Shown here: positions 10,220 through 20,694 of the stretch, piece after piece
How the letters are laid out: the number at the start of each line of letters is the position of its first letter
Position numbering within the stretch: the first letter of the stretch is position 1
Source: Pomphorhynchus laevis
Taxonomy: Eukaryota; Acanthocephala; Palaeacanthocephala; Echinorhynchida; Pomphorhynchidae
Length of the DNA stretch: 64,000 nucleotides
Assembly: GCA_012934845.2 (NCBI GenBank)
Contig: WNNJ02002415.1
Span: 50,688-114,687 of the forward strand
Direction: 5' to 3'
Notes under the pieces: generated by a model
What the model was told of the DNA's origin: nothing
The model's input: only the letters and a program-made list of their open reading frames with translations
Database searches by the model: none
Translations under genes and position numbers: made by a program

Positions 10220-11605
10220 ACAATGATCTTGGGTGCTCCATAGGGTCTGCAGAGTTTGTGGAAGATACTATCCGGTTGAAAGCATACAAATGGACCGCAC
10301 TTGTGCGAAAACTAGCAGTGGTTGCCAACATCGATCCGCACGTTGCATACTGCGGCCTGATAAACTCAGTCCAAATGAAATGGATATTTTATTTACGAAC
10401 AAGCAAGTGTCATGAAGACTGGTTAACGGACTTGGGATCTGCACTTAGAGATGTTCTTCTTCCCCTTTTCGCAGATTGGAATCTAAATCAGAATTGGAAG
10501 GTGTTACTCACATCTCCTTTAAAGCTGGGAGGACTTGGAATTGTGGACCCCACCTTTACATTGAGTCTAGAGTACGATAGCTCATTATCTCTCGCATCAA
10601 CGTATGACATCGGTGTCCAAGCAGAAGCTCTATATGATATTCAAAAATCAAGATTACTAGATATTACTTCCATACGAATGAGCAGGTTGAAAGAGCGACT
10701 ACATAGCGTAGCTGACAATTTCGATTCTTCAGTTCACAACGCGATTACGCATGCGATGCGATCAGGTGCATCATCGTGGTTAAGTGCATTGCCTCTATCA
10801 ACCGAAAAGCACAATCTATCTTCCAATCAATTCAAAGATGCCATAGCCAGCCGTTATGGACAAGTGCCTTCAGACCTGACGAATCGTTTTTGTCCTTGTG
10901 GTGAGAAGCTGGATATAAGTCATGCACTTGCTTGTAGAAACGGGGGCCTTCCTATTATACGCCACAACGCTATAAGGGACATACTTGCCATAGAGCTTTC
11001 TCGAGTGTGTAACTCTGTGAACACGGAACCGGTCCTAAGCACAGTACCTGCAAATCTAAAATTTATGGAACGCACAACTACACGTGACATTAGTGCCCGG
11101 CTTGATATTGTTTGTTCTGGACTTGGCAACGATTGGTTTGAGCGGACGTTTCTAGACGTTACGGTTTTTGCTCAGGCCAGTAGCTCTAGATATCTCGAAG
11201 CAAATTTTCAGTACAATGAACAACGAAAATTGTCTAAATACAATGAAGGAATAGTGGAGGTGGAACGAGGGACATTCATTCCGTTCGTATTATCTTCATC
11301 TAGTGGATTGGGGGATCAGGCAATCAAATTACTGAACACCCTTTCTGATGCAATCTCTCGCCGAACAAATGCAGAATACGCCGAAACGCTCACTCGGATC
11401 AAAGGGAAAATATCCATTGAAATAGCCCGCTCCGCATCAGCATGTTTACGAGTCCCACGTTTACGCAAGAACGGTGCAATACAGTCAGACGGAACTATGT
11501 TAAACAGCTTGAATCAGGTTTTCTCAGAAGAAATTGTAGACAATGATTTCTATCGTTGAACTAATGCCCATTTGCGGGTATAATGTGTATTCGTTATTTG
11601 TTATT
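10220..11605 (+). mobile_element. RLE-type LINE family A, 5'-truncated (unit 1)
   Basis: The element starts inside the RT thumb region (LGAP.GSAEFVEDTIRLKA, like LGAPIGSGEFVKEITKIK of family B) and runs to a 3' UTR with a CCC-ATTTGC-GGG stem-loop (11567-11578) and an AT-repeat tail. It lies between two AT-rich blocks. Confidence 0.8.
10258..11559 (+). CDS. RLE LINE family A protein, C-terminal part (thumb, zinc finger, PD-(D/E)xK)
   Basis: This is the C-terminal 433 residues of an R2-type LINE ORF. The RT core is missing. The post-RT domain is followed by a CCHC finger (CPCGEKLDISHALAC) and RHNAIRDILAIELSRVC. Next comes the restriction-like endonuclease with ARLDIVCSGL and ERTFLDVTVF, the acidic residues of a PD-(D/E)xK fold that cut the target strand in R2-type elements. 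A conserved tail (KYNEGIVEVERGTFIPFVLS) follows. It is open to its stop, but as a truncated ORF it has no RT. Related proteins occur here as families B, C, D and E. Confidence 0.85.
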   Translation: MEDTIRLKAYKWTALVRKLAVVANIDPHVAYCGLINSVQMKWIFYLRTSKCHEDWLTDLGSALRDVLLPLFADWNLNQNWKVLLTSPLKLGGLGIVDPTFTLSLEYDSSLSLASTYDIGVQAEALYDIQKSRLLDITSIRMSRLKERLHSVADNFDSSVHNAITHAMRSGASSWLSALPLSTEKHNLSSNQFKDAIASRYGQVPSDLTNRFCPCGEKLDISHALACRNGGLPIIRHNAIRDILAIELSRVCNSVNTEPVLSTVPANLKFMERTTTRDISARLDIVCSGLGNDWFERTFLDVTVFAQASSSRYLEANFQYNEQRKLSKYNEGIVEVERGTFIPFVLSSSSGLGDQAIKLLNTLSDAISRRTNAEYAETLTRIKGKISIEIARSASACLRVPRLRKNGAIQSDGTMLNSLNQVFSEEIVDNDFYR

Positions 11606-11790
11606 AATAACAAAAATATATAAAAAAATATATATAATAACATTATTATATTATTATAATATTATTATAATATTATAATATTATATAATATTATTATAAT
11701 ATTATAATATTATATAATATTATTATAATATTAAAATATTATATAATATTATATCATTATAATATCATTACTATATAATAACAATTATTG
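11606..11790. repeat. (TATAATATTA)-type AT microsatellite, unit 1
   Basis: Long run of TATAATATTATTATAATATT-like units directly after the family A 3' UTR. Nearly the same array follows the family A copy in unit 2 and the family B element at 28.46-28.64 kb. It is either a 3' tail typical of these LINEs or a preferred AT target. Confidence 0.8.
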
Positions 11791-12410
11791 ATAAAGCTAG
11801 TAATAACTTTGTCTTCATATGCAAAAAGCTTTATTATGATATACTAATGAAAGAGGTTAATTCTAATGATTTAAATGAAAATCTAACATATGAACGTAGT
11901 GAGTTGAGTTTAGAAACAATTATTACAAGTCACTGTTCTATAATGGATAAAAAGGGTATAAAGGTTGAATTAGATAATAAAACTATACCTATATTAAATT
12001 GGAATCCAAAATTACATTAAAATCTAATAAAACCTAGGTTCATATGTAGTGGTTTAAATGTACATTAAAACCACTTTCTGTCTATAAGAATAAAATACTT
12101 AAGAAAATTAAAGCACACTTTAAAAAATATTGCAAGGTAATCGAAATTAATACTTGTATAAAACACTATTTCAGTATTAATTCTACAAAAGAATTTTTAG
12201 AACAGACAAAAGGAATAAATTTTCAAAATATAAATACATACGATTTCAGTCCGCTTTATACAAATCTAGATTTAGTAGATATTAAAGAAGCGTCAGTAAA
12301 ATTAATTAATCTTATATTCGGAAAAATATATACATATATATGTTATAATAATTATAACGCCTATCTAACAAAAATTAAACCATCAAGTAAATATAAATAT
12401 ATTGATAAAT
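11770..12410 (+). pseudogene. Naiad RT fragment, decayed (unit 1)
   Basis: Text matching the intact copy from TIIDKASNNFVFICKKLYYD through HCSIMDKKGIKVELDNKTI and then, in other frames, through motif A to the KYKYIDK block. One-base deletions and stops (for example at the NPKLH block) break it. At 12410 it is joined tail-to-tail to a minus-strand Naiad terminus. Confidence 0.75.
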
Positions 12411-12871
12411 TAAATCAGTTAACTGAGTCTACGTATTTAATATAATTATAAAATAAAGAAAACATAATAATGCTAAATCAAAATAAAATAATTAAATAAT
12501 AAAATTAATAATTGTGTTTAGATTTTCTAAAATTAAAATAAAGTAAAAATGAAAATTTGAAATTTAAAATAAACTGTATTTTTATGAATTGACTAATAAT
12601 CAACAGACGTTGTATCAGAATAAGAATTATAGGTCATCAGGAGGAACTGCTATGCAATCAGGTTTCGGTCCCTAACTCTTCTACCCAACATAGCAGCGAG
12701 GCCAAATACATGCTAATGATGTATTTCCTCTGAAATAACTATCTAGTATCTTATTCTAATACAAAGTATATTATTTATTATCCATCCATAAAAATTTGCC
12801 ACTTGAGAGTTTAAATTTATTCTTTATATTATTGTGTTGATTTATATATTTTACTATTTTCTGCTTGATGT
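12411..12871 (-). mobile_element. Naiad 3' end, minus orientation (unit 1)
   Basis: Begins with the inverted terminus (TTAAATCAGTTAACTGAGTC), then the AT-rich 3' UTR, the structured RNA block (about 12600-12770) and the last codons of the RT (GKFLWMDNK on the minus strand). It stops abruptly where a plus-strand Naiad piece begins. Confidence 0.8.
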
Positions 12872-13281
12872 TATCAATATGTAACGATAATATTAGAAAC
12901 AATGGAAACAGAATGCAATTGTAAAAGTCTTAGTTTTGATAAAATAAAGAACATATATGTACCCATAATCTAGAATTAATTGAAAATTGTGAATTAAGAA
13001 AACTGCTATCAAAAGGGTATAAATATAGATTAAATAATAACAACGACAAAAATAAAATTTACAATTCGTTAAATAATAACTTAAATGATTACTTTAGTAA
13101 GCTTATTAATAGTGAAAGCTCGAATATGAATAATGAAAAATAATAAATTAATAGTGAAAGCTCGAATAAAAACAATTATTAATTTTATTATTTAATTATT
13201 AAATTTTGATTTAGCATTATTATGTTTTGTTTATTTTATAATTATATAACAATACGTAGACTCAGTTAGCTGATTTAATAT
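12872..13281 (+). pseudogene. Naiad RT N-terminus joined to a Naiad terminus (unit 1)
   Basis: Begins just upstream of METECNCKSLSFDKI (12902); a one-base loss shifts the frame near 12.95 kb. Text then runs through RKLLSKGYKYRLNNNNDKN to about 13139, followed by a plus-strand Naiad terminus ending at about 13281. Confidence 0.7.
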
Positions 13282-14568
13282 CTAAGATTGACATTTGGAA
13301 AGATTATATATTTGATAAAATTAAAAATAAAATGAAAATAACAAACAATTATAAAAGGAAAGATAAAATTAATAAAGATATGTATAAAGAACTTACTAAA
13401 TTAAAGGATAACTATATAATAACAACTATTGATAAAGCTAGTAATAACTTTGTCTTCATATGCAAAAAGCTTTATTATGAAATACTAATGAAAGAGGTTA
13501 ATTATAATGATTTAAATGTAAATCCAACATATGAACGTATTAAGTTGAGTTTAGAAACAATTATTACAAGTCACTGTTCTATAATGGATAAAAAGGGTAT
13601 AAAGGTTGAATTAGATAATAAAACTATACCTATATTATATTGGAATCCAAAATTACATAAAAATTCAATAAAACCTAGGTTCATATGTAGTGCGTTTAAA
13701 TGTACATTAAAACCACTTTCTGTCTATATGAATAAAATACTTAAAGTAATTAAAGCACATTTTAAAAAATATTGCAAGGTAATCGAAATTAATACTTGTA
13801 TAAAACACTATTTCAGTATTAATTTTACAAAAGAATTTTTAGAACAGACAAAAGGAATAAATTTTCAAAATATAAATACATACGATTTTAGTACGCTTTA
13901 TACAAATCTAGGTTTAGTAGATATTAAAGAAGTGTTAGTAAAATTAATTAATCTTATATTCGGAAAAAGATATACATATATATGTTATAATAATTATAAC
14001 GCCTATCTAACAAAAATTAAACCATCAAATAAATATAAATATATGGATAAAATTGAATTAATAAAATCCTTAAATATTTTGATAAATCAAAATTATTTAA
14101 AAGTAGGGACATCTATATTTAGGCAAGTAAAAGTTGTTCCAATGGGTGGTAATAGTAGCCCCATTATAGCTGACTTGTTTTTAAGCTTTATAGCGTATAA
14201 ATTTGTTCATAACTGTGTAAAAACTAAATCTAAACAATATAAATATATGAAATATGTTTCGATACATTGATGATATATGTGTATTTAATTCTAATAATTT
14301 TTATTCAATTAGTGAGCACATTTATCCAGAAAGCCTTATTCTTAGCAAAACCAATATTAATGATAAAGAAGGTGTATATCTAGATATGAACATTAAATTA
14401 ACATTAACTAAAACTACTATTAATTTATATCGTAAAGATGACATATTTAAATTTACAAGAAACATATTTTTGCATAATCATTCATGCATACCATATAATA
14501 TAAAATATAATACATCAAATAATGAAATTTTAAGAATTGCAACAATATGTAATGATAAAATCAGCTAA
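13282..14568 (+). pseudogene. Naiad reverse transcriptase, near-complete core (unit 1)
   Basis: Two frames (13332-14270 and 14254-14568) hold all RT core blocks: IDKASNNFVFICKK, NPKLHKN.IKPRF, YDFSTLYTNL, VVPMGGNSSPIIADLFLSF, then after a 2-base loss RYIDDICVFN. The protein lacks its last ~70 residues: after RIATICND it runs directly into an inverted Naiad terminus (KIS then stop). The block VVPMGG differs from GVPMGG in other copies. Confidence 0.8.
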
Positions 14569-14682
14569 CTGAGTCTACGTATTTAATATAATTATATAAA
14601 AACAAAACATAATAATGCTAAATCAAAATTTAATAATTAAATAATAAAATTAAAAATTGTTTTTAGATTTTCTATAATACTT
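14562..14682 (-). mobile_element. Naiad terminus, minus orientation (unit 1)
   Basis: About 120 bp beginning AAATCAGCTAACTGAGTCTA and ending in the TTTTTAGATTTTCTATAAT block. It joins the Naiad RT piece to an RLE LINE family B 3' fragment. Confidence 0.75.
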
Positions 14683-15060
14683 GATACGCGGAACGTATCA
14701 TCGATATCGAAAGGAGTAGATTTATGCCCCTGGTGTTCACGGCTTCTGGTGCTGCGGAACCCGAAACTATGGTTTTGCTCAGGACAATTGCTCGATTGCG
14801 TTCATCACGTGGGAATAAAAGCTATGCTGAATGCCTGTGTGGCCTCAGAAGGTCCATAAGTTTGCTGCTGTGTCGTGCTGCCTCACATGCAATCAGAGGG
14901 TGCCGGTCGACTAGGGGTCACCCATATAGTCGTGGATCCGAACGGATGGATGATTCTAATGTTTTAGAATAAAAAATAATACATAACAATGTTTAATGTA
15001 TATTGGCCCATTTGAGGGAACCATATGTTGTAATTAATAATATATTAAAAAAATAAAAAT
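14683..15060 (+). pseudogene. RLE LINE family B, 3' fragment (unit 1)
   Basis: Nearly identical to the last ~330 bp of the family B element at 25-28.5 kb: PLVFTASGAA (from 14724), LLRTIARLRSSRGNKSYAEC, ending NVLE at 14972, then the 3' UTR with the CCC-ATTTGA-GGG stem-loop (15007-15018). Strongly 5'-truncated. Because family B lies intact downstream, this piece may come from the same source copy. Confidence 0.85.
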
Positions 15061-15094
15061 AAAAAAAATAATAATTTAAATCAAGTTAAAAAAT

Positions 15095-15804
15095 ATTGGC
15101 TTTCTTCAAAATCATTTAAATAATTATATACTTACATATTTTAAACTAGGTTACTAAAAATAACATCAAGCAGAAAATAGTAAAATATATAAATCAACAC
15201 AATAATATAAAGAATAAATTTAAACTCTTAAGTGGCAAATTTTTATGGATGGATGATAAATAATATACTTTGTATTAGAATAAGATACTAGATAGTTATT
15301 TCAGAGGAAATACATCATTGGCATGTATTTGGCACCGCTGCTTGTTGGGTAGAGGAGTTAGGTGCCGAAACCTAATAGCATAGCACTTTCTCCTGATGAC
15401 CTCTAATTCTTATTCTGATACAACGTCTGTATTTTATTAGTCAATTCATAAAAATGACTTTTGAAATTTCAATTTTTTATTTTTTAACTTGATATAAATT
15501 ATAGAAAATCTAAAAACAATTATTAATTTTAATAACTGGTCGGTTTGATATTATCATCGTGTGTTTGTTGGATTCCTATCAGCATCACTGTACACTACCC
15601 ACGCTGATTGTAGTGTACAGTTATGCTGATAGGAATCAAACAACCACACGAGGATAATATCAAACCGACCAGTTAAGAAAAGCGGCTCGTGTATGCAATA
15701 TATTCACAATTAATTTTAATGTTTAATTATTAAATTTTGATTTAGCATTATTATGTTGTGTTTATAATAATATTAAATACGTAGACTCAGTTAGCTGATT
15801 TAAT
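15095..15804 (+). mobile_element. Naiad 3' end with inserted hairpin (unit 1)
   Basis: Starts at text for GFLQNHLNN, includes the RT stop region, the structured 3' UTR RNA (about 15265-15425) and the terminus ending at 15804. A 141-bp hairpin plus about 33 bp more is inserted in the AT-rich terminus. Confidence 0.8.
15534..15674. repeat. 141-bp foldback hairpin (unit 1)
   Basis: Two 65-bp arms (AACTGGTCGG...GTACACTAC and its reverse complement) with four mismatches surround an 11-base loop. With the adjoining ~33 bp it is bracketed by copies of ATTAATTTTAAT in the host Naiad terminus. No coding capacity. It resembles a foldback/MITE-type insertion or a hairpin RNA source; its class is not determined. 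Confidence 0.85.
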
Positions 15805-16502
15805 TCTTTTCGACTTTGAACTCACATCCACTCTCGATATTCTCTTGCCCTTCAAGTCTCACCCACACCGTCGCTTGCACTGTGCCCCATGGTTTTGCAT
15901 CCAATGCCTACTCTCAAAGCGTCGAATTCGCCATTCTTTTCGAGACTATCACCGCTCTCTCAGACGTGATTTCCGCTCGATCACTCCGTCTTTCCTATCT
16001 TGCTCTTCGCCGGTCTCATCTCAACCTACTACGTACCAAATGCAACTTCTTCTGGCAGCATAAAATCATCACTTCATTCAACTTTAAGACTCTCTGGCAT
16101 ACTTTTAACTCAATCCTTGCTCGCTCCTCTTCGCCGTGCAACATCAATGCCAATGATTATTCGTCATTAATCCAGACTAAAGTATCCACGTTGCTCTCTC
16201 ACACCCCGGTCTCCATCCTATCCCACTCTGCCCAGTCTACTCTCATCCTTCCCGTACTCTTTCATCTTCTCCCTGTCTCACCTACAGAAGTATCATCTGT
16301 CCTCATGTCCTTGCCCAACAAGACCTCACATGCCGATCCCCTGCCCACTCACATATTAAAATCTATATGCTCATCGATATCCCCATTTCTCACAACCTTG
16401 TTTAACTCGTCCATCCGCAGTCGCATTTTCCCTTCACACTGGAAATCCGCCATCGTTCGTCCCCTCCTTAAGAAACAATCGCTCGATCCCTCAGTTAGCT
16501 GA
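15805..16502 (+). pseudogene. CR1/L2-like LINE ORF2, linker and RT start (unit 1)
   Basis: The frame first reads TLDILLPFKSHPHRRLHCAP (the linker after the APE domain, P.K......r...PWf), then shifts and continues in 15816-16502 with SLPNKTSHADPLPTHILK and FPSHWKSAIVRPLLKKQSLD, which are RT blocks 0-1 of CR1-group LINEs. It breaks at LDPS, where the next duplication unit begins, so the catalytic RT blocks are absent. Confidence 0.8.
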
Positions 16503-16524
16503 TTTAACTCAGTTAGCTGATTTA

Positions 16525-17570
16525 ACTCAACCACTCGATTTTTCCCCGATCGCGCCCCATCTGAAATCGCTCAAATCTATTCAGCCCGCATCGAAAAACG
16601 CCGTCGCAAGGAAAACGGCGAAACATCACTCTCCATCCGAAACATAGACGGAAATTTTTAAGTTGTCCACACCCGTCCAAAAATTCGATGGCGCTCCATC
16701 TCTCCTATGTGTCTTCTCCACTAGACTCTTTCGCCACAGCACACGGTTTCCGCCTCGGTCTCCTCAACACTAGATCTATTCTCAATAAATCCGATCTTAT
16801 CCTCAACCTATTCACCAAGCAATCCATCGATCTCTTCTGCCTCACCGAATCCTGGGACTCAGATTCCGACGACTTTTCCATTCGTCGTCTGCTGTCTCCC
16901 GGTTGCTTCCTAGTCAAATCCGCCCGCCACCTCAGCTCATGCCCTTCTAAATTCTTTAATCATGGCGGCATCGTCGCATTTGCGCGTAACCCCGCTTCTC
17001 TTCGCAAAATCAATCCCCCTTTCAGTCCTTGCTCTTTTGAATTGCTCACTTGTCGTTATTCTAACCTAATCACTCTAGATCTTGCCATGGTATACCGTCC
17101 TGGTTCATCAGCTCCTACAGCCTTATTTTTTAAAGAAATCGCTGACCTCCTTTCTCATTGATCTTTTCCTCAATCCCTTCACTCGTTCTACGCTACTTCA
17201 ATATCCGCCTAGACCGCCCCTCTTCCACGGATTCCATCCAATTCATCAACATTCTATCCAACTACAATTACAAACTAATCTCCACTGCCCCCACACAATA
17301 CTTGGTGGGGAACTCGACATCATCGCAGTCCACGATTATTTTGATGCTTACACCTCACTGTCCATCACTGATCCTGCTCTATCCGATCACTTTCTTATCA
17401 CCCTTGATCTCACGCACAACCACACCCCTCCTCACACACCTACAATCCTACGTCGCCCTTGGAGAAATCTTGACCTCTCCCTTTACCGCTCTGCCTTACT
17501 CAAATCGTATCTATTACGATTTGAGTAAGGCCCATTACCCACAATAACATATTCATCTCCTCACGATCCC
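16525..17570 (+). pseudogene. CR1/L2-like LINE ORF1 end and APE endonuclease (unit 2)
   Basis: Copy of the 9080-10125 piece. The ORF at 16688-17161 has the same endonuclease N-terminal half (LLNTRSILNKSDLI, FCLTESW, YRPGSSAP) and the same stop, followed by the same out-of-frame remainder. It differs by a few substitutions (for example LDLAMVY instead of LDIAMVY). Confidence 0.8.
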
Positions 17571-17664
17571 GCCTTTTACTATATAATAATTATTACTATA
17601 TAATAACATTATATAGTAACATCAAAATATTATATATAATAACATCAAAACCTCGATCAACGGA

Positions 17665-19048
17665 ACAATGATCTTGGGTGCTCCATAGGGTCTGCAGAGT
17701 TTGTGGAAGATACTATCCGGTTGAAAGCATACAAATGGACCGCACTTGTGCGAAAACTAGCAGTGGTTGCCAACATCGATCCGCACGTTGCATACTGCGG
17801 CCTGATAAACTCAGTCCAAATGAAATGGATATTTTATTTACGAACAAGCAAGTGTCATGAAGACTGGTTAACGGACTTGGGATCTGCACTTAGAGATGTT
17901 CTTCTTCCCCTTTTCGCAGATTGGAATCTAAATCAGAATTGGAAGGTGTTACTCACATCTCCTTTAAAGCTGGGAGGACTTGGAATTGTGGACCCCACCT
18001 TTACATTGAGTCTAGAGTACGATAGCTCATTATCTCTCGCATCAACGTATGACATCGGTGTCCAAGCAGAAGCTCTATATGATATTCAAAAATCAAGATT
18101 ACTAGATATTACTTCCATACGAATGAGCAGGTTGAAAGAGCGACTACATAGCGTAGCTGACAATTTCGATTCTTCAGTTCACAACGCGATTACGCATGCG
18201 ATGCGATCAGGTGCATCATCGTGGTTAAGTGCATTGCCTCTATCAACCGTAAAGCACAATCTATCTTCCAAAGTGCCTTCAGACCTGACGAATCGTTTTT
18301 GTCCTTGTGGTGAGAAGCTGGATATAAGTCATGCACTTGCTTGTAGAAACGGGGGCCTTCCTATTATACGCCACAACGCTATAAGGGACATACTTGCCAT
18401 AGAGCTTTCTCGAGTGTGTAACTCTGTGAACACGGAACCGGTCCTAAGCACAGTACCTGCAAATCTAAAATTTATGGAACGCACAACTACACGTGACATT
18501 AGTGCCCGGCTTGATATTGTTTGTTCTGGACTTGGCAACGATTGGTTTGAGCGGACGTTTCTAGACGTTACGGTTTTTGCTCAGGCCAGTAGCTCTAGAT
18601 CTCTCTAAGCAAATTTTCAGTACAATGAACAACGAAAATTGTCTAAATACAATGAAAGAATAGTGGAGGTGGAACGAGGGACATTCATTCCGTTCGTATT
18701 ATCTTCATCTGGTGGATTGGGGGATCAGGCAATCAAATTACTGAACACCCTTTCTGATGCAATCTCTCGCCGAACAAATGCAGAATACGCCGAAACGCTC
18801 ACTCGGATCAAAGGGAAAATATCCATTGAAATAGCCCGCTCCGCATCAGCATGTTTACGAGTCCCACGTTTACGCAAGAACGGTGCAATACAGTCAGACG
18901 GAACTATGTTAAACAGCTTGAATCAGGTTTTCTCAGAAGAAATTGTAGACAATGATTTCTATCGTTGAACTAATGCCCATTTGCGGGTATAATGTGTATT
19001 CGTTATTTGTTATTAATAACAAAAATATATAAAAAAATATATATAATA
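17665..19048 (+). mobile_element. RLE-type LINE family A, 5'-truncated (unit 2)
   Basis: Copy of the unit 1 element with the same truncation point and 3' end. The coding part is broken by an in-frame deletion just before the zinc finger and a frame change after the endonuclease. The 3' stem-loop lies at 18976-18987. Confidence 0.85.
17703..18608 (+). CDS. RLE LINE family A C-terminal protein (unit 2, interrupted)
   Basis: Same domains as the unit 1 copy: thumb region, CCHC finger (CPCGEKLDISHALAC) and nuclease residues (ARLDIVC, RTFLDVTVF). Compared with unit 1 about 13 residues (the NQFKDAIASRYGQ segment) are missing before the finger. The frame ends after SSSRS; the tail resumes at 18639-18968 (KYNERIVEVERGTFIPFVLS). 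Recent decay of a duplicated copy. Confidence 0.8.
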   Translation: MEDTIRLKAYKWTALVRKLAVVANIDPHVAYCGLINSVQMKWIFYLRTSKCHEDWLTDLGSALRDVLLPLFADWNLNQNWKVLLTSPLKLGGLGIVDPTFTLSLEYDSSLSLASTYDIGVQAEALYDIQKSRLLDITSIRMSRLKERLHSVADNFDSSVHNAITHAMRSGASSWLSALPLSTVKHNLSSKVPSDLTNRFCPCGEKLDISHALACRNGGLPIIRHNAIRDILAIELSRVCNSVNTEPVLSTVPANLKFMERTTTRDISARLDIVCSGLGNDWFERTFLDVTVFAQASSSRSL

Positions 19049-19049
19049 A

Positions 19050-19235
19050 CATTATTATATTATTATAATATTATTATAATATTATAATATTATATAATAT
19101 TATTATAATATTATAATATTATATAATATTATTATAATATTAAAATATTATATAATATTATATCATTATAATATCATTACTATATAATAACAATTATTGA
19201 TAAAGCTAGTAATAACTTTGTCTTCATATGCAAAA
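19050..19235. repeat. AT microsatellite, unit 2
   Basis: Same TATAATATTA-type array as at 11606-11790, slightly longer by one repeat block. Confidence 0.8.
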
Positions 19236-19824
19236 AGCTTTATTATGATATACTAATGAAAGAGGTTAATTCTAATGATTTAAATGAAAATCTAACATAT
19301 GAACGTAGTGAGTTGAGTTTAGAAACAATTATTACAAGTCACTGTTCTATAATGGATAAAAAGGGTATAAAGGTTGAATTAGATAATAAAACTATACCTA
19401 TATTAAATTGGAATCCAAAATTACATTAAAATCTAATAAAACCTAGGTTCATATGTAGTGGTTTAAATGTACATTAAAACCACTTTCTGTCTATAAGAAT
19501 AAAATACTTAAGAAAATTAAAGCACACTTTAAAAAATATTGCAAGGTAATCGAAATTAATACTTGTATAAAACACTATTTCAGTATTAATTCTACAAAAG
19601 AATTTTTAGAACAGACAAAAGGAATAAATTTTCAAAATATAAATACATACGATTTTAGTACGCTTTATACAAATCTAGATTTAGTAGATATTAAAGAAGC
19701 GTTAGTAAAATTAATTAATCTTATATTCGGAAAAATATATACATATATATGTTATAATAATTATAACGCCTATCTAACAAAAATTAAACCATCAAGTAAA
19801 TATAAATATATTGATAAATTAAAT
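19195..19824 (+). pseudogene. Naiad RT fragment, decayed (unit 2)
   Basis: Copy of 11770-12410 with the same breaks; starts with DKASNNFVFICKKLYYD and ends at the tail-to-tail join with the inverted Naiad terminus. Confidence 0.75.
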
Positions 19825-20281
19825 CAGTTAACTGAGTCTACGTATTTAATATAATTATAAAATAAAGAAAACATAATAATGCTAAATCAAAATAAAATAA
19901 TTAAATAATAAAATTAATAATTGTGTTTAGATTTTCTAAAATTAAAATAAAGTAAAAATGAAAATTTGAAATTTAAAATAAACTGTATTTTTATGAATTG
20001 ACTAATAATCAACAGACGTTGTATCAGAATAAGAATTATAGGTCATCAGGAGGAACTGCTATGCAATCAGGTTTCGGTCCCTAACTCTTCTACCCAACAT
20101 AGCAGCGAGGCCAAATACATGCTAATGATGTATTTCCTCTGAAATAACTATCTAGTATCTTATTCTAATACAAAGTATATTATTTATTATCCATCCATAA
20201 AAATTTGCCACTTGAGAGTTTAAATTTATTCTTTATATTATTGTGTTGATTTATATATTTTACTATTTTCTGCTTGATGTT
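19825..20281 (-). mobile_element. Naiad 3' end, minus orientation (unit 2)
   Basis: Copy of 12411-12871: inverted terminus, AT-rich 3' UTR, structured RNA block and the last RT codons on the minus strand. Confidence 0.8.
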
Positions 20282-20694
20282 ATCAATATGTAACGATAAT
20301 ATTAGAAACAATGGAAACAGAATGCAATTGTAAAAGTCTTAGTTTTGATAAAATAAATGAACATATATGTACCCATAATCTAGAATTAATTGAAAATTGT
20401 GAATTAAGAAAACTGCTATCAAAAGGGTATAAATATAGATTAAATAATAACAACGACAAAAATAAAATTTACAATTCGTTAAATAATAACTTAAATGATT
20501 ACTTTAGTAAGCTTATTAATAGTGAAAGCTCGAATATGAATAATGAAAAATAATAAATTAATAGTGAAAGCTCGAATAAAAACAATTATTAATTTTATTA
20601 TTTAATTATTAAATTTTGATTTAGCATTATTATGTTTTGTTTATTTTATAATTATATAACAATACGTAGACTCAGTTAGCTGATTTAATATCTA
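20282..20694 (+). pseudogene. Naiad RT N-terminus plus terminus (unit 2)
   Basis: The frame at 20311-20553 begins METECNCKSLSFDKINEHIC and ends FSKLINSESSNMNNEK. Here the frame is intact where unit 1 has a one-base loss. It runs into a plus-strand Naiad terminus ending near 20.69 kb. Confidence 0.75.

Larger units (their letters stand above)
9062..16508. repeat. Segmental tandem duplication, unit 1 (~7.4 kb)
   Basis: Aligned landmarks (the LINE sequence after CTCAACCACTCG, the endonuclease ORF, the RLE LINE fragment, the Naiad pieces, the 141-bp hairpin and the LINE RT start) recur in the same order 7,446 bp downstream. Most blocks are almost identical, with single-base changes and small indels. 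The unit starts inside the last ~19 bp of Naiad copy N1 and ends in the LINE RT region. Confidence 0.9.

Noticed and set aside
16349-16534. Minus-strand frames opposite LINE pieces (16349-16534, 9260-9472, 10920-11129 and similar)
   Set aside because: Shadows of recognised plus-strand LINE coding sequence, recurring in each duplicated unit.
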